NCBI GenBank assembly: GCA_034687125.1 | Contig: JAQGBZ010000545.1 | Coordinates: 1-33,756, forward strand | DNA from: Neelides folsomi | Lineage: Eukaryota; Arthropoda; Collembola; Neelipleona; Neelidae | Reading direction: 5' to 3' | Length of the DNA: 33,756 nucleotides | Part shown: in pieces, positions 1-12,853 of the stretch | How the letters are laid out: each line of letters starts with the position of its first letter | Position numbering within the stretch: the stretch's first letter is position 1 | Translations under genes and position numbers: made by a program | The notes under the pieces: model-generated | Told to the model about the DNA's origin: nothing | The model's input: only the letters and a program-made list of their open reading frames with translations | Databases searched by the model: none

Positions 1-74
1 GTTTTAATCATCGATCATACAGTACTAAAGTTATAATTCATTGAAAATAGGCAGTTCAATCTGATCTACCCTGA

Positions 75-467
75 ATACTCCCCAACATCACAAGAGTTTG
101 CAAAACCCATTCCTTGGTTTGGTTACCTTCTTTTCTTTTTCTCGTATTCTTGTAATTCCTCATCAGTTTTATTTTTACTTTCCCTTGGAATTATTCATCA
201 ATTTTCTCTTTCACTAGCAATTCATCATTAATTATTTATAAATGGGAAAAGGAAAACAAACTAAATGTTTTCCGAGTTATTAATTTTATGAAATTATTAT
301 ATTTATAAATGTTTTTTAACAAATATTTTATATTGTTAATCTCAATTTCTATCCCTTTTCTGAATAAATTAAATGAGAGTTAAATATACCTAATATTTAT
401 TGTTAGAGAAAAAGAAAGAAAGGTAGTCAAAAATGGTTTTGCAAACTTCTGTGATGTTGGGGAGTAT
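75..467. repeat. Inverted-repeat pair, MITE-like element
   Basis: The 33 bases at 75-107 are repeated in inverted orientation at 435-467 with 31 of 33 positions matching; the two differences are adjacent. The arms enclose about 327 bp of very AT-rich DNA with no credible coding sequence. If the repeat is trimmed to begin CTCCCCAACATCAC (78 and 464), both outer edges abut a TA dinucleotide, which is what a Tc1/mariner-type insertion would leave. A non-autonomous miniature element of about 387 bp is the simplest reading. TA is a weak signature in AT-rich DNA, and no second copy was seen in this window, so the class is inferred. Confidence 0.6.
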
Positions 468-814
468 AGTATAAATATTTCTTGATTTGATTAAAAACTT
501 AATAATTCTTTTATAATCCACTATTTTTTTATTTGGAACCTTTGCGGTATTTTTTGGAGTATCGGCGGAAACCGAGAAAAACTGAAAAAAATCAATCTCG
601 AGGCGTTTTACGATTCTGACCTTCAATTATTAAATTATTATATTTAAATATTTAGTTAGGTTCAGCAAGTTGGATTGAATATTTTTATTAAACAATTTTC
701 AGCAACGCTAAAATTAATAATAATTTAAATTATAGCCCTGGAATTATCGAGATTGAGAACAAATTCAAGCCTCCAGAGTTTCAACAAAGGCTGAGTCAAA
801 AGCTTTTCATCCCA
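468..814 (+). promoter_or_regulatory. AT-rich upstream region of the 815 gene
   Basis: This is a non-coding AT-rich stretch between the inverted-repeat element and the ATG at 815. It presumably holds the promoter and 5' UTR of the downstream gene, but I see no convincing core promoter element. The short minus-strand ORF at 390-626 overlaps the repeat arm and resembles no protein I know. Confidence 0.3.
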
Positions 815-3800
815 ATGGAAGCGAGAGATGAAAATGGGAAAAGTTTGAAAAAATCCGTCCGATTCAAGAAACAGCGAGCTAAGAAATTTGAATCATCTAA
901 TAGTGGAATTAAAAAGTCCTCAAGAAGGAGTCAATCTCCTGGAGGATTGTTTGGATCCGTAGCCGAAGAGCGATTGACAACAGGTCGATCTCCCAAATTA
1001 ACAAAACGCCCAGTCACTTTCGACCAAGAGAATAAACCAGGTAGAATTGTTTCATATTACGACAAAACACAACCAGGGTCGAAGGTCAAATACGTTGCTC
1101 CAAAAGGCCTCACAAAATCACATTTGAGAGAAGTTCAACCAAATGCTTGGGATTTAGCTAACCAAATCAACAATGATCAAACTCAACTCGAGACAAGAGG
1201 AAGACTCAGACAACATGAAATGGAAGAAAGAGCCCGAGAACGCGGATTGAAAGCTTTGCGAATAGCTCGACTTGAAAAGAAATACAAAGCTCTTGAAAAT
1301 CAATTAATTTCCGAAGACCATAAAGGAAAATTCGGCGTTGTGGCTGGAATTTCTCATGATAGTTTACTTGGACTGGAGGATGCAGAAGACGAAGAAGTTC
1401 CAACAGGAATTTCTGGTGAAGACCATTTGAAATGGATTGACAACGAGCTTGAGAAACTCAACAAAAGAAGCTCAGCTCAATTTGACACTTCACATATCTC
1501 TGATTCGACTCTTCATGCTCAATCCGATGATGAAAATGTCGATGAATATTTTGGGGATCTTGGAGATTCAGCAATGAAATCTTTAGGGGTTAAAAAATCA
1601 ACTCCAAGTTCAAAATCTAAAGATCAAAGAACAAAGCAAAAAACAAAGAATGAGAAACGCGGAAAAGATGTTTTAGATGACCAAAGAGCTGAAGTTTCTG
1701 GGTTGGAGAAGAGTTTTGGCAAACGTGATTTCAGCCAAATTGACGATTCAATTGGGAAGACGACATCGAGGAAGCATCCGGGTCCTGCCACTGGTCAACT
1801 TGAAGGAGAATCAGGTGAGAAACCTTCTAGGAATCATTTAACTCGGGAAAAGGTGGGGAATCAAAAGAGGAAAGGAGCAAAACCTTTCAAAGGGAACAAA
1901 AAGTCTCAAGGAGGACATGATGGGACAAATCAGTCAACTCGGGCTAATAATGGAGAAGGTTTTCACGAAGGATTTGATGGTGAAAATGTTGACGAGGATG
2001 AGCCAAGTGAATTAGATGAATCAGGACTTGATGAATTTGGTCGTAGCTTGTTAGAGGTACTCAATGATGAGGATTTTGATTCAAAAGAAAGGGCAAATCA
2101 GGAGGGTGAAAGGACGTCAGGGAAAGTCGGAAGAGGACAACAGTCAAAGGGTCAAGGTCGTGATGGTAAACAACAGAATCAAAATGATATTTCCAAAGGA
2201 GGTCAAGGTCAAATTCATGGAACTCTTGGGACTTCAGTAAATATTAGTAAAGACTTGGGCAGAGTTGGGAAAACTGGGAGGACCACTCCATTGAGTAGAG
2301 AAAAGACTAACAATCCTCAAATGTCTCGAGATCTTCGGGATCAGAGAAATAAGCCAGGTCAGGATGGATTCGGAGTTCCAAGTGGGACAATGCAAGAAAA
2401 AAAGTCCAAGAGAGGTCAATCTGGTTCAGGTCAATCGGGTAGAAAAGGTCATGAATCTGGACTTTCTCGTAATGGCGATGGTCAGAAAGGACAAAGACAA
2501 GGAGGGAAAGGAAAAGTTAGTCAATGGGGTCAATCAGGATCGGGTCAAAGAGCAAGATCGAATAAAAATGAATATTTGGATTCAAAAGTTCCTTCGTATA
2601 GAGGAGCTTATTCGGCCCAGAAATCACCTAATGGAAATAAAATACAAAGGAGCTCAACAGCTCCAGCAAATTATAGAAGAGCAAACGAAGGTCGGAGTCA
2701 AAGTCAAAGTCGAGGTCGTGGACAAGGACAAAGTAATGAAGTTCGTCCACCTTGGACCCCAGGACGAGTTTTTAAACAGGGACCATCAAATTGGACCTCA
2801 ATTAGGAAGGATGGGCCTAAAAGAGGGAATTCAATGACTCAAAGTCGTGGACGAGGGTCAAGCAAAGGAAGGAGATCAGGATCATCAGATTCATCATTCA
2901 ATAGAAGAGGAAGTCGGGGAAAACGCAGAGAATTCAAATCTCCTCTGACTTTCCATCAAAGATCACATTTGAACATTTCTGGCATGAGGGAAGGAGAAGG
3001 GAAAAGAAACACACCAAGGAAATTAAAAGACAAAAGCCATTCACTTCCACAAGGGAAGAAAGATGGAAAGATGTGGTTGTCTGAGATAAGTCCAAAAGAT
3101 AGACAGGAATCTCATCCAAATCTTATAATCACTGATGATGAATCGGATCATGAGAAAATCGAGAATATAAGAGAAATTGAACCAATGATGAAAATTCCTT
3201 TCACGAGCACTCCAGGAGATGAAAATAAAAAATCTTCAATGTCCAAAGAAATGAGAAAAGAGCCAAATGTCCAAAGTTTAGGTTTTGAATTACATAAATA
3301 CTTATTTACAGTTCATTTACAGGACCATGCTATCTAGCGAACTGTTAACATAAATTTCCGTGAATTATTATTATAGGTTTTATGAATAAGGTTTTTCGGC
3401 TTTTAACTTTTGACATTAGTGAAAGTGAAATTCAAGATGTAATAAATAAATAATTGTAATTTATTCTTTTTAGATAAAACTGATGACAAGGACAACTCGA
3501 GAGCTCAAACTCCTTCGACCAAAAAAGATGAAGAGAAATTGGACAGAAGCGGAGAAAAGACGAAAAGAGACAAACCGAAAGGAGAAAAGAAAATGAAGAA
3601 GAAGCAGAGTAAAATCATGAAAGCTGAAAAAGATTTTACTTCATCTTTTTCGTTCTCTGATAGTGATCGAACTCGGACGACAACTGACTACATGAGTCCT
3701 CCACATGGGCCTTACCCAATGTCATCAACTCCTGGTTCTACCACAACCAGTGGATCTACAACATTACAAGAAGAGGAAAGAAGACACGACATGGATGCCC

Positions 3801-4591
3801 AAAAGCAGCGTGTGTTGGGACGACTGATCAAGAAGCTTCTAACAATGCGACATGAAAGTGTTGAGAAACTTCCAGTTTCGGCAAGTTCGTCAGATCATTC
3901 TTCCGTGGTTGCTGGATCTTCGGCCGGGAGCAGTCTTGACAGCATTCATCTCATACCTTTAAGTGGACAAATTGACTTTGACACTTCTTCGACCAGGTAT
4001 TCATTTTCGACCAGTTCAAGCTCGAGGTCGAATGATAGTGGAAGGATGAAAAAATCATTTTTGACTTCGGTCACAGAAGAGACCGACGACTGGCAAGGGG
4101 TTGGAACTTCCGGGACGAATACTTCCGGATCGACCCAGGCTGAAATTGACATTCGGATTACGCCCATGACTAAGAAAAATACAAGTTCTTCTTCGAAAGA
4201 ATCTGGGGAAAATGCTGGTAAAAATGGGGATGTGACAGGGACGGACAATTCCCACCATTCGTTTACATCAGAGACTCATATGGACACGGAAACTGCAGAA
4301 TCCTCAATTAGCCTTTCTGACTTGAGTCCAATTCTGGCAAGATTGAGGTCAGGAGTTATTGAAGATCCAGAGGAAACAACAAATACGAATACGACGAAAT
4401 CTTCCAAATCCAAATCATCTGCTAAATCGAAAGAGTTTGAGAGGAATATTGAAGATGTGATTCAAGCCTTGGACAAAAGCTTTTTGAATCAACTTGAAAT
4501 GACCGAGAGAGAAACTTTCCCATTTGATTCTCCATTTAAGAAAATTGTTCAGGGATGGCCGGAGATTTCAATTGCTAAACCTGCATGGTAA
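815..4591 (+). CDS. Large disordered, low-complexity protein, two exons, family not recognised
   Basis: The proposed exons are 815-3281 and 3474-4591 (intron 192 bp, phase 1), giving about 1194 residues. The acceptor (TTCTTTTTAG) is strong; the donor (TTTAG|GTTTTG) is weak but joins the two ORFs in frame. Residues 1-70 are Lys/Arg-rich. Residues about 75-170 are the most protein-like part: a segment with YYDKTQPGSKVKYVAPKGL and NAWDLANQIN, then a charged helix (about 122-165) likely to be a coiled coil. An acidic stretch follows. Residues about 430-720 are Gly/Gln/Ser/Arg low complexity with SQSRGRGQGQ-type runs. Exon 2 is Ser/Thr-rich and ends in a short hydrophobic motif, VQGWPEISIAKPAW. 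There is no signal peptide or membrane segment. The composition suggests a scaffold, RNA-associated or cytoskeletal protein, but no function can be assigned. If the intron is retained, the protein stops at 3337 (840 residues). Confidence 0.72.
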
Positions 4592-5486
4592 ACTTTTCAA
4601 AAAATCGCAATTTTACAACCAAAGAACACATTTGCAGCATCTCATCTACAATCAAAGCCATTTTAATATTATTTCAGATTAAGATTAATTTAATTTTACG
4701 TACTATGTAATATGTATTAATAATGATTTATGATAATGATAATGAGGGAATGATAGCTCAAAAATAATAATTATTCAGCTTACAGATTATTTTAAATCGA
4801 AATACAAAATTTACCTTATTTAAAAAATTGTAATGTCATTTTAATCATGCGACCGATTAAAATTTTGTTTAATTTCATTCATTTGCAATAAGTTATTTTC
4901 ATTACATTAGTTTTTATTATATCTCTTGAGAAGACAACTATGTTAAATGAATGTGAGAACGTGAAGCACCATATTTTATTTGGCAAATGATTCATCTTTA
5001 AAAAAGCTTAAAGTCTTATTTTATAAAGGTACATTCAAGTATAATATTCATAAATATGCATTTCGGTAAATATAATAATATTTCCATTTTGTAACAAATT
5101 TAATTTAAAACAATATTCAGGTAAACTTATGGAATTCTTAGAACCAAGTCAAGTATTTACATATGTGCACATAAAATAAAGAGATCATTCGTTGAGACAA
5201 AAATCTTTTACAATAATAATAAAAATCGTACTTAAATTGAACATCATGAATTTTACTTTTTTGATGTTACAACTTAAAAATGTTTAAAATCTATTCGTAA
5301 TTTATAAATAAAAGGAAAGTCGATAAGTATTATTTGTATTTATATTGTAGGTACATTTCTACAATAATGTTGAAAAATAAGTGCGTAAAAATATATTTTA
5401 ATGACTAGGGCGAATTTGGTATTTAAAATAAATCTGCGTGGTAAAAGAGGCGAGATAGAAAACGATTGTTCAACTGTGTGAGTCAA
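4592..5486. other. Convergent 3' intergenic region
   Basis: AT-rich non-coding DNA lies between the stop codons of two convergent genes. A plus-strand AATAAA near 5174 and a minus-strand AATAAA (TTTATT at 4975-4980) are candidate polyadenylation signals. If both are used, the two 3' UTRs overlap by about 200 bp. No gene is visible. Confidence 0.45.
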
Positions 5487-7620
5487 TTAATCGTCATCGT
5501 CGGAGAGAACCGATTCGAAATTTTGTCCTTCTCCACTCCATTTTTGTAAATCTCCAGATGCAAGGAGGCCGTAAACAACAGCTCCTAATAAATAAATAGT
5601 TCCGGATATGCTAAACACGCTTCGCCATTCCTCAATAGTCTGAAAATATAGAATAAAATAATGTTAACATAAATAGATTATATCAATTTACATATAGATA
5701 TGTAAATCCACAGTTAGTTAATTAGCTTTAATATTAAGTTTAGTAAAATTACATGATTTGAGATCATTGACCCAGCAAGGGTCGGAGAAACAATTCCAGG
5801 GATCGTTGCAAAAGTATTTGAGATTCCCATGAGGATCGAGGCATAGTTCGGAGCGATGTCGAGATGATTGACTGAAAACCCTGCCCAGGCAAATCCTCCG
5901 AATCCCACAGCGGCAGTGAGGAAAACAACGGCGAATGTAACATTGAAGAATCCAGCCGAGATCATGAAAACCGTTTGGGCCACAAAGGCCGTACAAGTAA
6001 AAACTTTTCGAACTGTCGTGGTTGGGAAGAATTTTCGTAAACGATCAGCCAAATCACCAGAGATTTGAACGACCAGTGCCATCACCACGTATGGAAGAGC
6101 AGCGATAATCCCAGATTTGGTCAACTCGTAATGATGAACATCTATCATACAAATGATTGTGATTTCAAAAAATATCCACATGTGTCATAAGTTGTATAAG
6201 GATATAACAATAGTTAAAATAGTTAACTAATTATACAATTAACTATAATTTACCTTTCATGTAAGTTGGCAATAGAGTCAGCATAGTGTAAAATCCCCAA
6301 TTTTCAGCAAAGTGGGCCGCGTTAATTGCCCAAACAGGTCCAGAAGTTAGCATTGAACGCCATGGAAGATGTCTCTATAAAATTATGTCAAACCCATGTC
6401 AAACCATTTAAATTCCATTGTTAATTTTGCTAAGAATTCCCAGTGAAAGTTTTCCTTTATCTCTCCACAAAAGCCATTATAATGATAAATATTGGTCAAT
6501 AAATGATGATATGATTGAAGCAAACAAAGATAGTATCATGTTTATAAATAGTATTATTTATGTATGAAATTCAATATTTACTATTTGAGGTGAATGCGGA
6601 GCTCCGAGAGAAGAAGTGATGAGAGAAACTTCATCCTGCCTAATATGACGATCTTCTGATGGGTTTTCTCCGACATTATAAAGCCAAAAGATCGCCCATA
6701 AAAGAGCCAACGTCCCAAATACGTAAAAGATCGATGGCCAACCTTGATTGTCAGCTAAAATGCCAGAGAATGGGAGTGAAATGACTGTCCCTGCATATGA
6801 TCCGGAAAATGCAATCGTGGCCAAACGAGTTCGTTCATCTTTCGGGGCCCATTTGGACCAAACGGAATGAATTGATGGATACGTCACGCCCTATAAAATT
6901 TTAAAAAATATTTATTTAAAAATTTTCTGATCTTATTAATTTAGATTTGATTCTGTTATTAAATTAAATTAAAACAGCTTACCTCAGCCAGCCCTTGAAG
7001 AACTCTAATGAAGATCAAAACCCAAAATCCTCCAAGTTTGGTTGCAAGCGGCGTCAACAAGGCAAGGATCGATGTAATGAGAACTCCAATTCCGAAAACT
7101 TTTTTTCCTCCGTAGCGGGATGCCAACCATCCGCCCGGAATCTGAGTGACAATATATCCATAGAAGAAAGAAGAGAGAATGAATCCTTGATCTCGGATGT
7201 CCCAATTGAATTCCTTCATTGCCACGATCCCAACACTCAGATTCACCCTCAAAGAATAGATGTTGCAGAAGCCTAAGAAGGCCAAAAGGCCAACTCGATA
7301 ACGTCGCTCATTCCAAAACCACTTTCGACTTTTTCTAAAAAAAGATTTTTTTCTCAAAATATTATTTAACAAAACAGTGTTAAACTTTGAACCATAAGAA
7401 TACAACTAATAAGAATATACGAGATTAAATTAAATATAAATAAATATGAAATCTCAACAGGGTGTGAGGAATTGAGAGATACTTGTAGAGCAAATGCAAC
7501 AAGTCAATTAAAGTCAAACTAGATTTCCTAATAAAGTTAATTGTAATGATTTAATTACTACCTTGGTTCTTCCGCCTCTTCGGCAGGCCCTTCCAGAAGT
7601 GATTTGTCTTCCTCGGCCAT
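5487..7620 (-). CDS. Sialin-like SLC17 anion transporter (major facilitator superfamily), six exons
   Basis: The exons, in transcript order, are 7562-7620, 6983-7334, 6582-6890, 6254-6374, 5753-6141 and 5487-5639; all junctions are GT-AG and the total is 460 residues, a normal SLC17 length. The family moves organic anions such as sialic acid, glutamate or phosphate, driven by H+ or membrane potential. Visible family landmarks are [13 protein letters not shown] with [12 protein letters not shown] (first helix), [12 protein letters not shown] (MFS signature loop), [16 protein letters not shown], and [19 protein letters not shown] with NTFATIPG. Arg31 and His145 sit at the positions of sialin Arg39 and His183, whose mutation causes sialic acid storage disease. 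The N-terminus carries EDKSLL, fitting the [DE]xxxL[LI] lysosomal sorting signal. The ATG at 7620 has a good context (GAAATGG). The substrate cannot be fixed from sequence; other SLC17 subgroups are possible. Confidence 0.9.
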
Positions 7621-8325
7621 TTCCGCCTTGACTTGTCTTTATCTTAATCAAATTGTTGATTTCTCGGGAAAAGCTGTTGAACAGATGGAAGGAATTGAAG
7701 ACCTTGCGCATGCTTTTCCTTATCTCTCCATATGAAGACTTTTCCTCCCAAATTGGGTCAATTAAAAACACTCCTTCAAAGTCAATGTCAGAATGTTGGG
7801 AGAAAGACAATATGGATTAAATTTCCAATTATTCGATAATTGTATTTAATTCCCTCCAACGATTCATTAGCTCAGGAATCAATTCAGGAATTAATGGCAT
7901 ATAAATTAATGAGTGTGAGAAAAGTGTTTGGGAAAAGTTAAAATCAAAGAACTTTTAAAACCAACATGCTATGTGTGCTTAATGCTTAAATGCTTCTGTT
8001 GTCGTTACTGTTTTCGTTACTTTATGCCATGTTTAAAGTTCCATTGAAGTTCCGATGAAGTTTCTTTTGTAAAGTTTGGAGTGCGTTTTTGTGGTAATGT
8101 TAGTAAGGTAAGGTAATAATGTAGGTAGTGCAGTGGGGCGGCGGATCAACCGAGTGGTTCGGAAAATTGGATATTGGACGAATCGATGGGCTCATGAATC
8201 CTCAATGAACATATTCGTGAGTATGAGTCCTAATTAAGAATTGATGGCTTATGGCTTTTCATATCCCACTGTCGCCATTTGCAATGTGGTGAGGGCAATG
8301 GTGAGTTGCGGGTTGAAGTCTCCTT
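7621..8325. promoter_or_regulatory. Shared upstream region of divergent SLC17 and TipE-like genes
   Basis: The start codons of two divergent genes are 705 bp apart, so this stretch must hold both promoters and 5' UTRs unless upstream non-coding exons exist. The half nearer the TipE-like gene (about 8130-8325) is noticeably richer in G+C than the rest. No clear TATA box or other defined element was identified. Confidence 0.4.
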
Positions 8326-10658
8326 ATGGCCTCCCGCCCCCGCCAATTTAGTCCCCGTCGGGAAGCTTTTTACGCCTCGCTCCGAACATCCTCCACGGAA
8401 AATTCAGAAGCCTCGTCGCCCAAAGCCCCAGCACCCGCGGCGCCAAAGGAGCGTGAGGAGCCGCCGACGTGGCGGGAGAAATTCCGCCTCGCTGGACTCC
8501 TCATGCTCTCCGTTTTATTCATCTTGGCAGGAGGTTCGCTCCTCTTCATTATCCCCATCCTCGTCGATCCCATCCTTGTCGGACTTGAGGCGAACTTCGA
8601 TCCAGACCCAGCCATGTGCAGGTCAGTGGAGAAATCATTGGGTTCAATTCATTTCTCTTGGTCTTGTTGTTCTTGTAGGACAGTGGAAGTTCGGAATGGC
8701 ACTGACCCCACGACCTGTTTACTCCCGTCGTGTCGTGAGGGATGCACGGCCGACATTTTCTTCTGCTTCTTCATTCATGTGGTTTACTCATTGGCGGAAA
8801 AGAAGAAGAACGTTTCTTCGAGTTCGGCTCAAACACTTCCGTCCAAAGCGTCCAGCTCATTCAATGAATCAATTCAAGGTAAATTAAACTTTATAATAAG
8901 TTTGAATTTAATCTCATTCGCTTTACTAAATGATTAATTAATTAACTATAATTAAATTATGTTGTTCGGCATCAATTGTTCATATTGTGTTTTCGAAGGT
9001 GTATTACTTATAAATCCAAACGGGTGCGGATACCCGCCGACGGTCTCCTGTGTCAATTTCCTTGAGGAATATGGGGAAGGGAATGAGTTCCCTTGTTTCT
9101 ATTCAAGAGTCAACCACTCGCTCCTAGTTTCCTCATACAGTCGAGAGGCTGAGATTACTCGTCTTTTCCTCTCGCTCGGATTCCCTTTGTCAGTGGGAGC
9201 CGTCGCTTCCATTGGCATTCTCTTCCTCGTCCGATGGAACCCGGAATCTCACCGTGCCCAACTTCCAGCTAAAGCTCCAATCCCGCCACCTGAGTAAGTT
9301 ACCATTTAAAAAAACGAATTACAAGTTCATCATATAATTAAGGCATTAATGACTCCAGACTTCTCGGGCATTTACATCATCTCGTGTATAATTTTAGCTT
9401 CTTATCTTTTGTCTTTTGGGGGATAAATTGGTTCTATTTATAATATGTAATTAAGTTGATTATCATAATTTCTAGCTTTATTGAAGTGTCTGGAAATAGG
9501 ATTGATATGAAAATTGTTTAATGGCCACAAGGATTACTTGATATCATTATTGAAGTTGACACTTTGGGAAAACTTGGTAGACTTTCAAATTGACGGACTC
9601 TTGAAGCACTTATGATCATGAATATATATTTGCCATTAGTGAGCTTTATAAACTTTGTTATAGAGTAGAAATATATACTCACGTAGTATTTTATAGTCAT
9701 CGTGAGTGAGGTTATTAAATACATAGTTTGGATATACCTATAGCATAATTCTTATGGGTTTGAGAAAAGTATTGTGATATTGTGAATTGGGTTAATACGT
9801 ATGTAAGTATGGAAGTTTCACCGCCCTTTACACTTTCATGAGGTAAAAGAACAAGTTGAGTGGTTGAGGCAGGGACTGGCCGGGTAATGAGCCATCGATC
9901 CGAATTATATGAGTACATGAGCTATCATTCTATGCACCATCACAGGAGTCGTCATATGCCAAATATTAATGTAGAATTGGCACTAATAATAATAAATATA
10001 CACCAAGTAGTATCAAAATATAATGGTTATACTTGGACTGGAGACAGTTCCATTATACTTTAGGTTTACATATTATATCTACTAGCTTTGTATTAATATA
10101 AATCTTTTATTCATCATTTCTATTGAGAATCAATCGGCCATTTCACTCACATTCACCATTTCAAATTGTGTCAGTCGAATGGAAACTAGAATGACAAGAG
10201 AAGGACCATTTTAATTATTTACGTTATGTACATAAACTCATTGTCAATCAGTCAGTACAGGGGTTAATTTTGATTTCTCCCAAAATCTAATAATGCTTTA
10301 AGTTGATCCTTCCACTACATATAACACTATAACACCTCATTAACTAATTATATTCAATTATGTCTTAATTAGATAGATTAGCATACATATTTACTATATT
10401 TAAATATAAATACTATGTATATATGTATTGTATACAGACTTATAATAATTATTCCACAATCATGCTTAATTTGGAATAATATTAAACCAAACATTTTTCT
10501 TTAATAGAACCAATGCCGGTTACGAAGAATATTTAAAGGGGAAAAGGAATCGAAGCAATGAAATGTGCCTTTCAAATGGAACGAAAGTTCCTGGAATTGA
10601 AAATGAAATGAAAGGAGAAACTCATCTCCACAATGGACACGCGAAGGCGAATCCATGA
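8326..10658 (+). CDS. tipE-like: TipE/TEH-like voltage-gated sodium channel auxiliary subunit, four exons
   Basis: The exons are 8326-8621, 8679-8878, 8999-9293 and 10508-10658, giving 313 residues. TipE and its TEH paralogues are arthropod membrane proteins that raise expression and tune gating of the Para sodium channel. The topology fits the family: a cytoplasmic N-terminus, TM1 about 56-82, a cysteine-rich extracellular loop, TM2 about 221-243 and a short cytoplasmic tail. The loop holds the family hallmark SCREGCT, several further cysteines (CGYPPTVSC, FPCFYS) and N-glycosylation sequons (NGT, NVS, NES, NHS). The basic stretch in the loop (AEKKKNVSSSS) is unusual. The ATG at 8326 is in good context (TTATGG). 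The last intron is 1.2 kb. AATAAA signals follow at 10704 and 10715. Which TEH paralogue this represents cannot be decided here. Confidence 0.85.
8622..8678 (+). other. 57-nt stop-free intron in the TipE-like gene
   Basis: This intron begins GTCAGT and ends TTCTTGTAG. Its length is a multiple of three and it has no in-frame stop, so an unspliced message would encode 19 extra residues, including three cysteines and the sequence FSWSCCSCR, in the extracellular loop. Removal restores the CR-TVEVRNGT junction, and the splice signals are good, so it is taken as an intron. Confidence 0.7.
9294..10507 (+). other. Large last intron of the TipE-like gene
   Basis: This AT-rich intron of 1214 bp starts GTAAGT and ends TTTAATAG. 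Short ORFs on both strands (for example 9518-9724 and 9860-10063) show no family resemblance. I see no gene or repeat in it. Confidence 0.6.
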
Positions 10659-10703
10659 AATTCTCTTATAAAAAAGACTGCTCGCCACTTTGTTTTTTTA
10701 GAT

Positions 10704-10709
10704 AATAAA
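10704..10709 (+). terminator. Polyadenylation signal of the TipE-like gene
   Basis: AATAAA lies 46 bases after the stop codon, with a second copy at 10715-10720. The position and the canonical hexamer make this the likely 3' end signal. Confidence 0.55.
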
Positions 10710-10720
10710 AATATAATAAA

Positions 10721-12263
<1,543 letters not shown>

Positions 12264-12851
12264 GTCAGACTTGTGAGAAAGAGCTCATTTCTATTTTTCT
12301 ATTTTCTTCCGCATAATGAGAAATGGCTACAATCCAGTAAAACAACTATTAATCTAATTAACATTATTCTTACACACTTCCATTTTCTTTAACTTAAGGT
12401 CAATACTGTTAATTATTATTCCAAAGTTAGAGTTAAAATCGTTCATTTGTTCATTTTTATTAACGTTAAATCTGTTTATTCGTTACTTTAATTTTTAAAT
12501 TCTAATTTATTCTATTCCAAGCTTTAGTTGAATATAAAATTAGTTACAAAGGTATAAATACAGAGATCTATATTTTCTTTCAAAGTGCTTTGGTCTCGAA
12601 CGTAAATGAGAAACTCTCTTCAGTATTCGTTAATTTTCAATTTAGAGTGCAATTTACATACAGAATGTAATAAAAGAACATGCAGTGTAATATAATTTAT
12701 TAAAATGGATTTTGTTATCAATATGATTCATTTACGGCTCGCATTTGATTTAGTTCATACGTTATCTGTTATTTAATTTTTAAGTTCGATGTTATTTGTG
12801 AATATGAAATTATGAAATAATAAATTAAAAAGGGAAACATTAGCGTTTTTA
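12264..12851. other. Convergent 3' region of PCGF and WBP11
   Basis: This is AT-rich DNA with no visible gene. It probably consists mostly of the PCGF 3' UTR, with plus-strand AATAAA at 12669-12674 and 12819-12824. The latter is only about 30 bases from the WBP11 stop codon, so the two transcripts are likely to overlap or nearly touch at their 3' ends. Confidence 0.5.
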
Positions 12852-12853
12852 TT
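12848..12853 (-). terminator. AATAAA overlapping the WBP11 stop codon
   Basis: Read on the minus strand, the stop codon and following bases form TAATAAAA, so a canonical polyadenylation hexamer begins inside the stop codon. Use of this signal would give an extremely short 3' UTR. Another minus-strand hexamer lies further downstream near 12692. Confidence 0.35.

Noticed and set aside
2364..2837. 157-codon ORF on the plus strand
   Set aside because: It is a shadow frame of the low-complexity part of the 815 gene; its Lys/Val/Glu bias follows from the repetitive codons of the real frame.
7514..7810. 98-codon minus-strand ORF over the SLC17 first exon
   Set aside because: It reads the first exon in another frame and continues into the intron; the true frame gives [11 protein letters not shown] joined to the conserved transporter.
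8279..8887. Overlapping 202-codon Arg/Pro-rich ORF
   Set aside because: It is out of frame with the TipE-like exons and runs through a spliced intron; it has no family resemblance.
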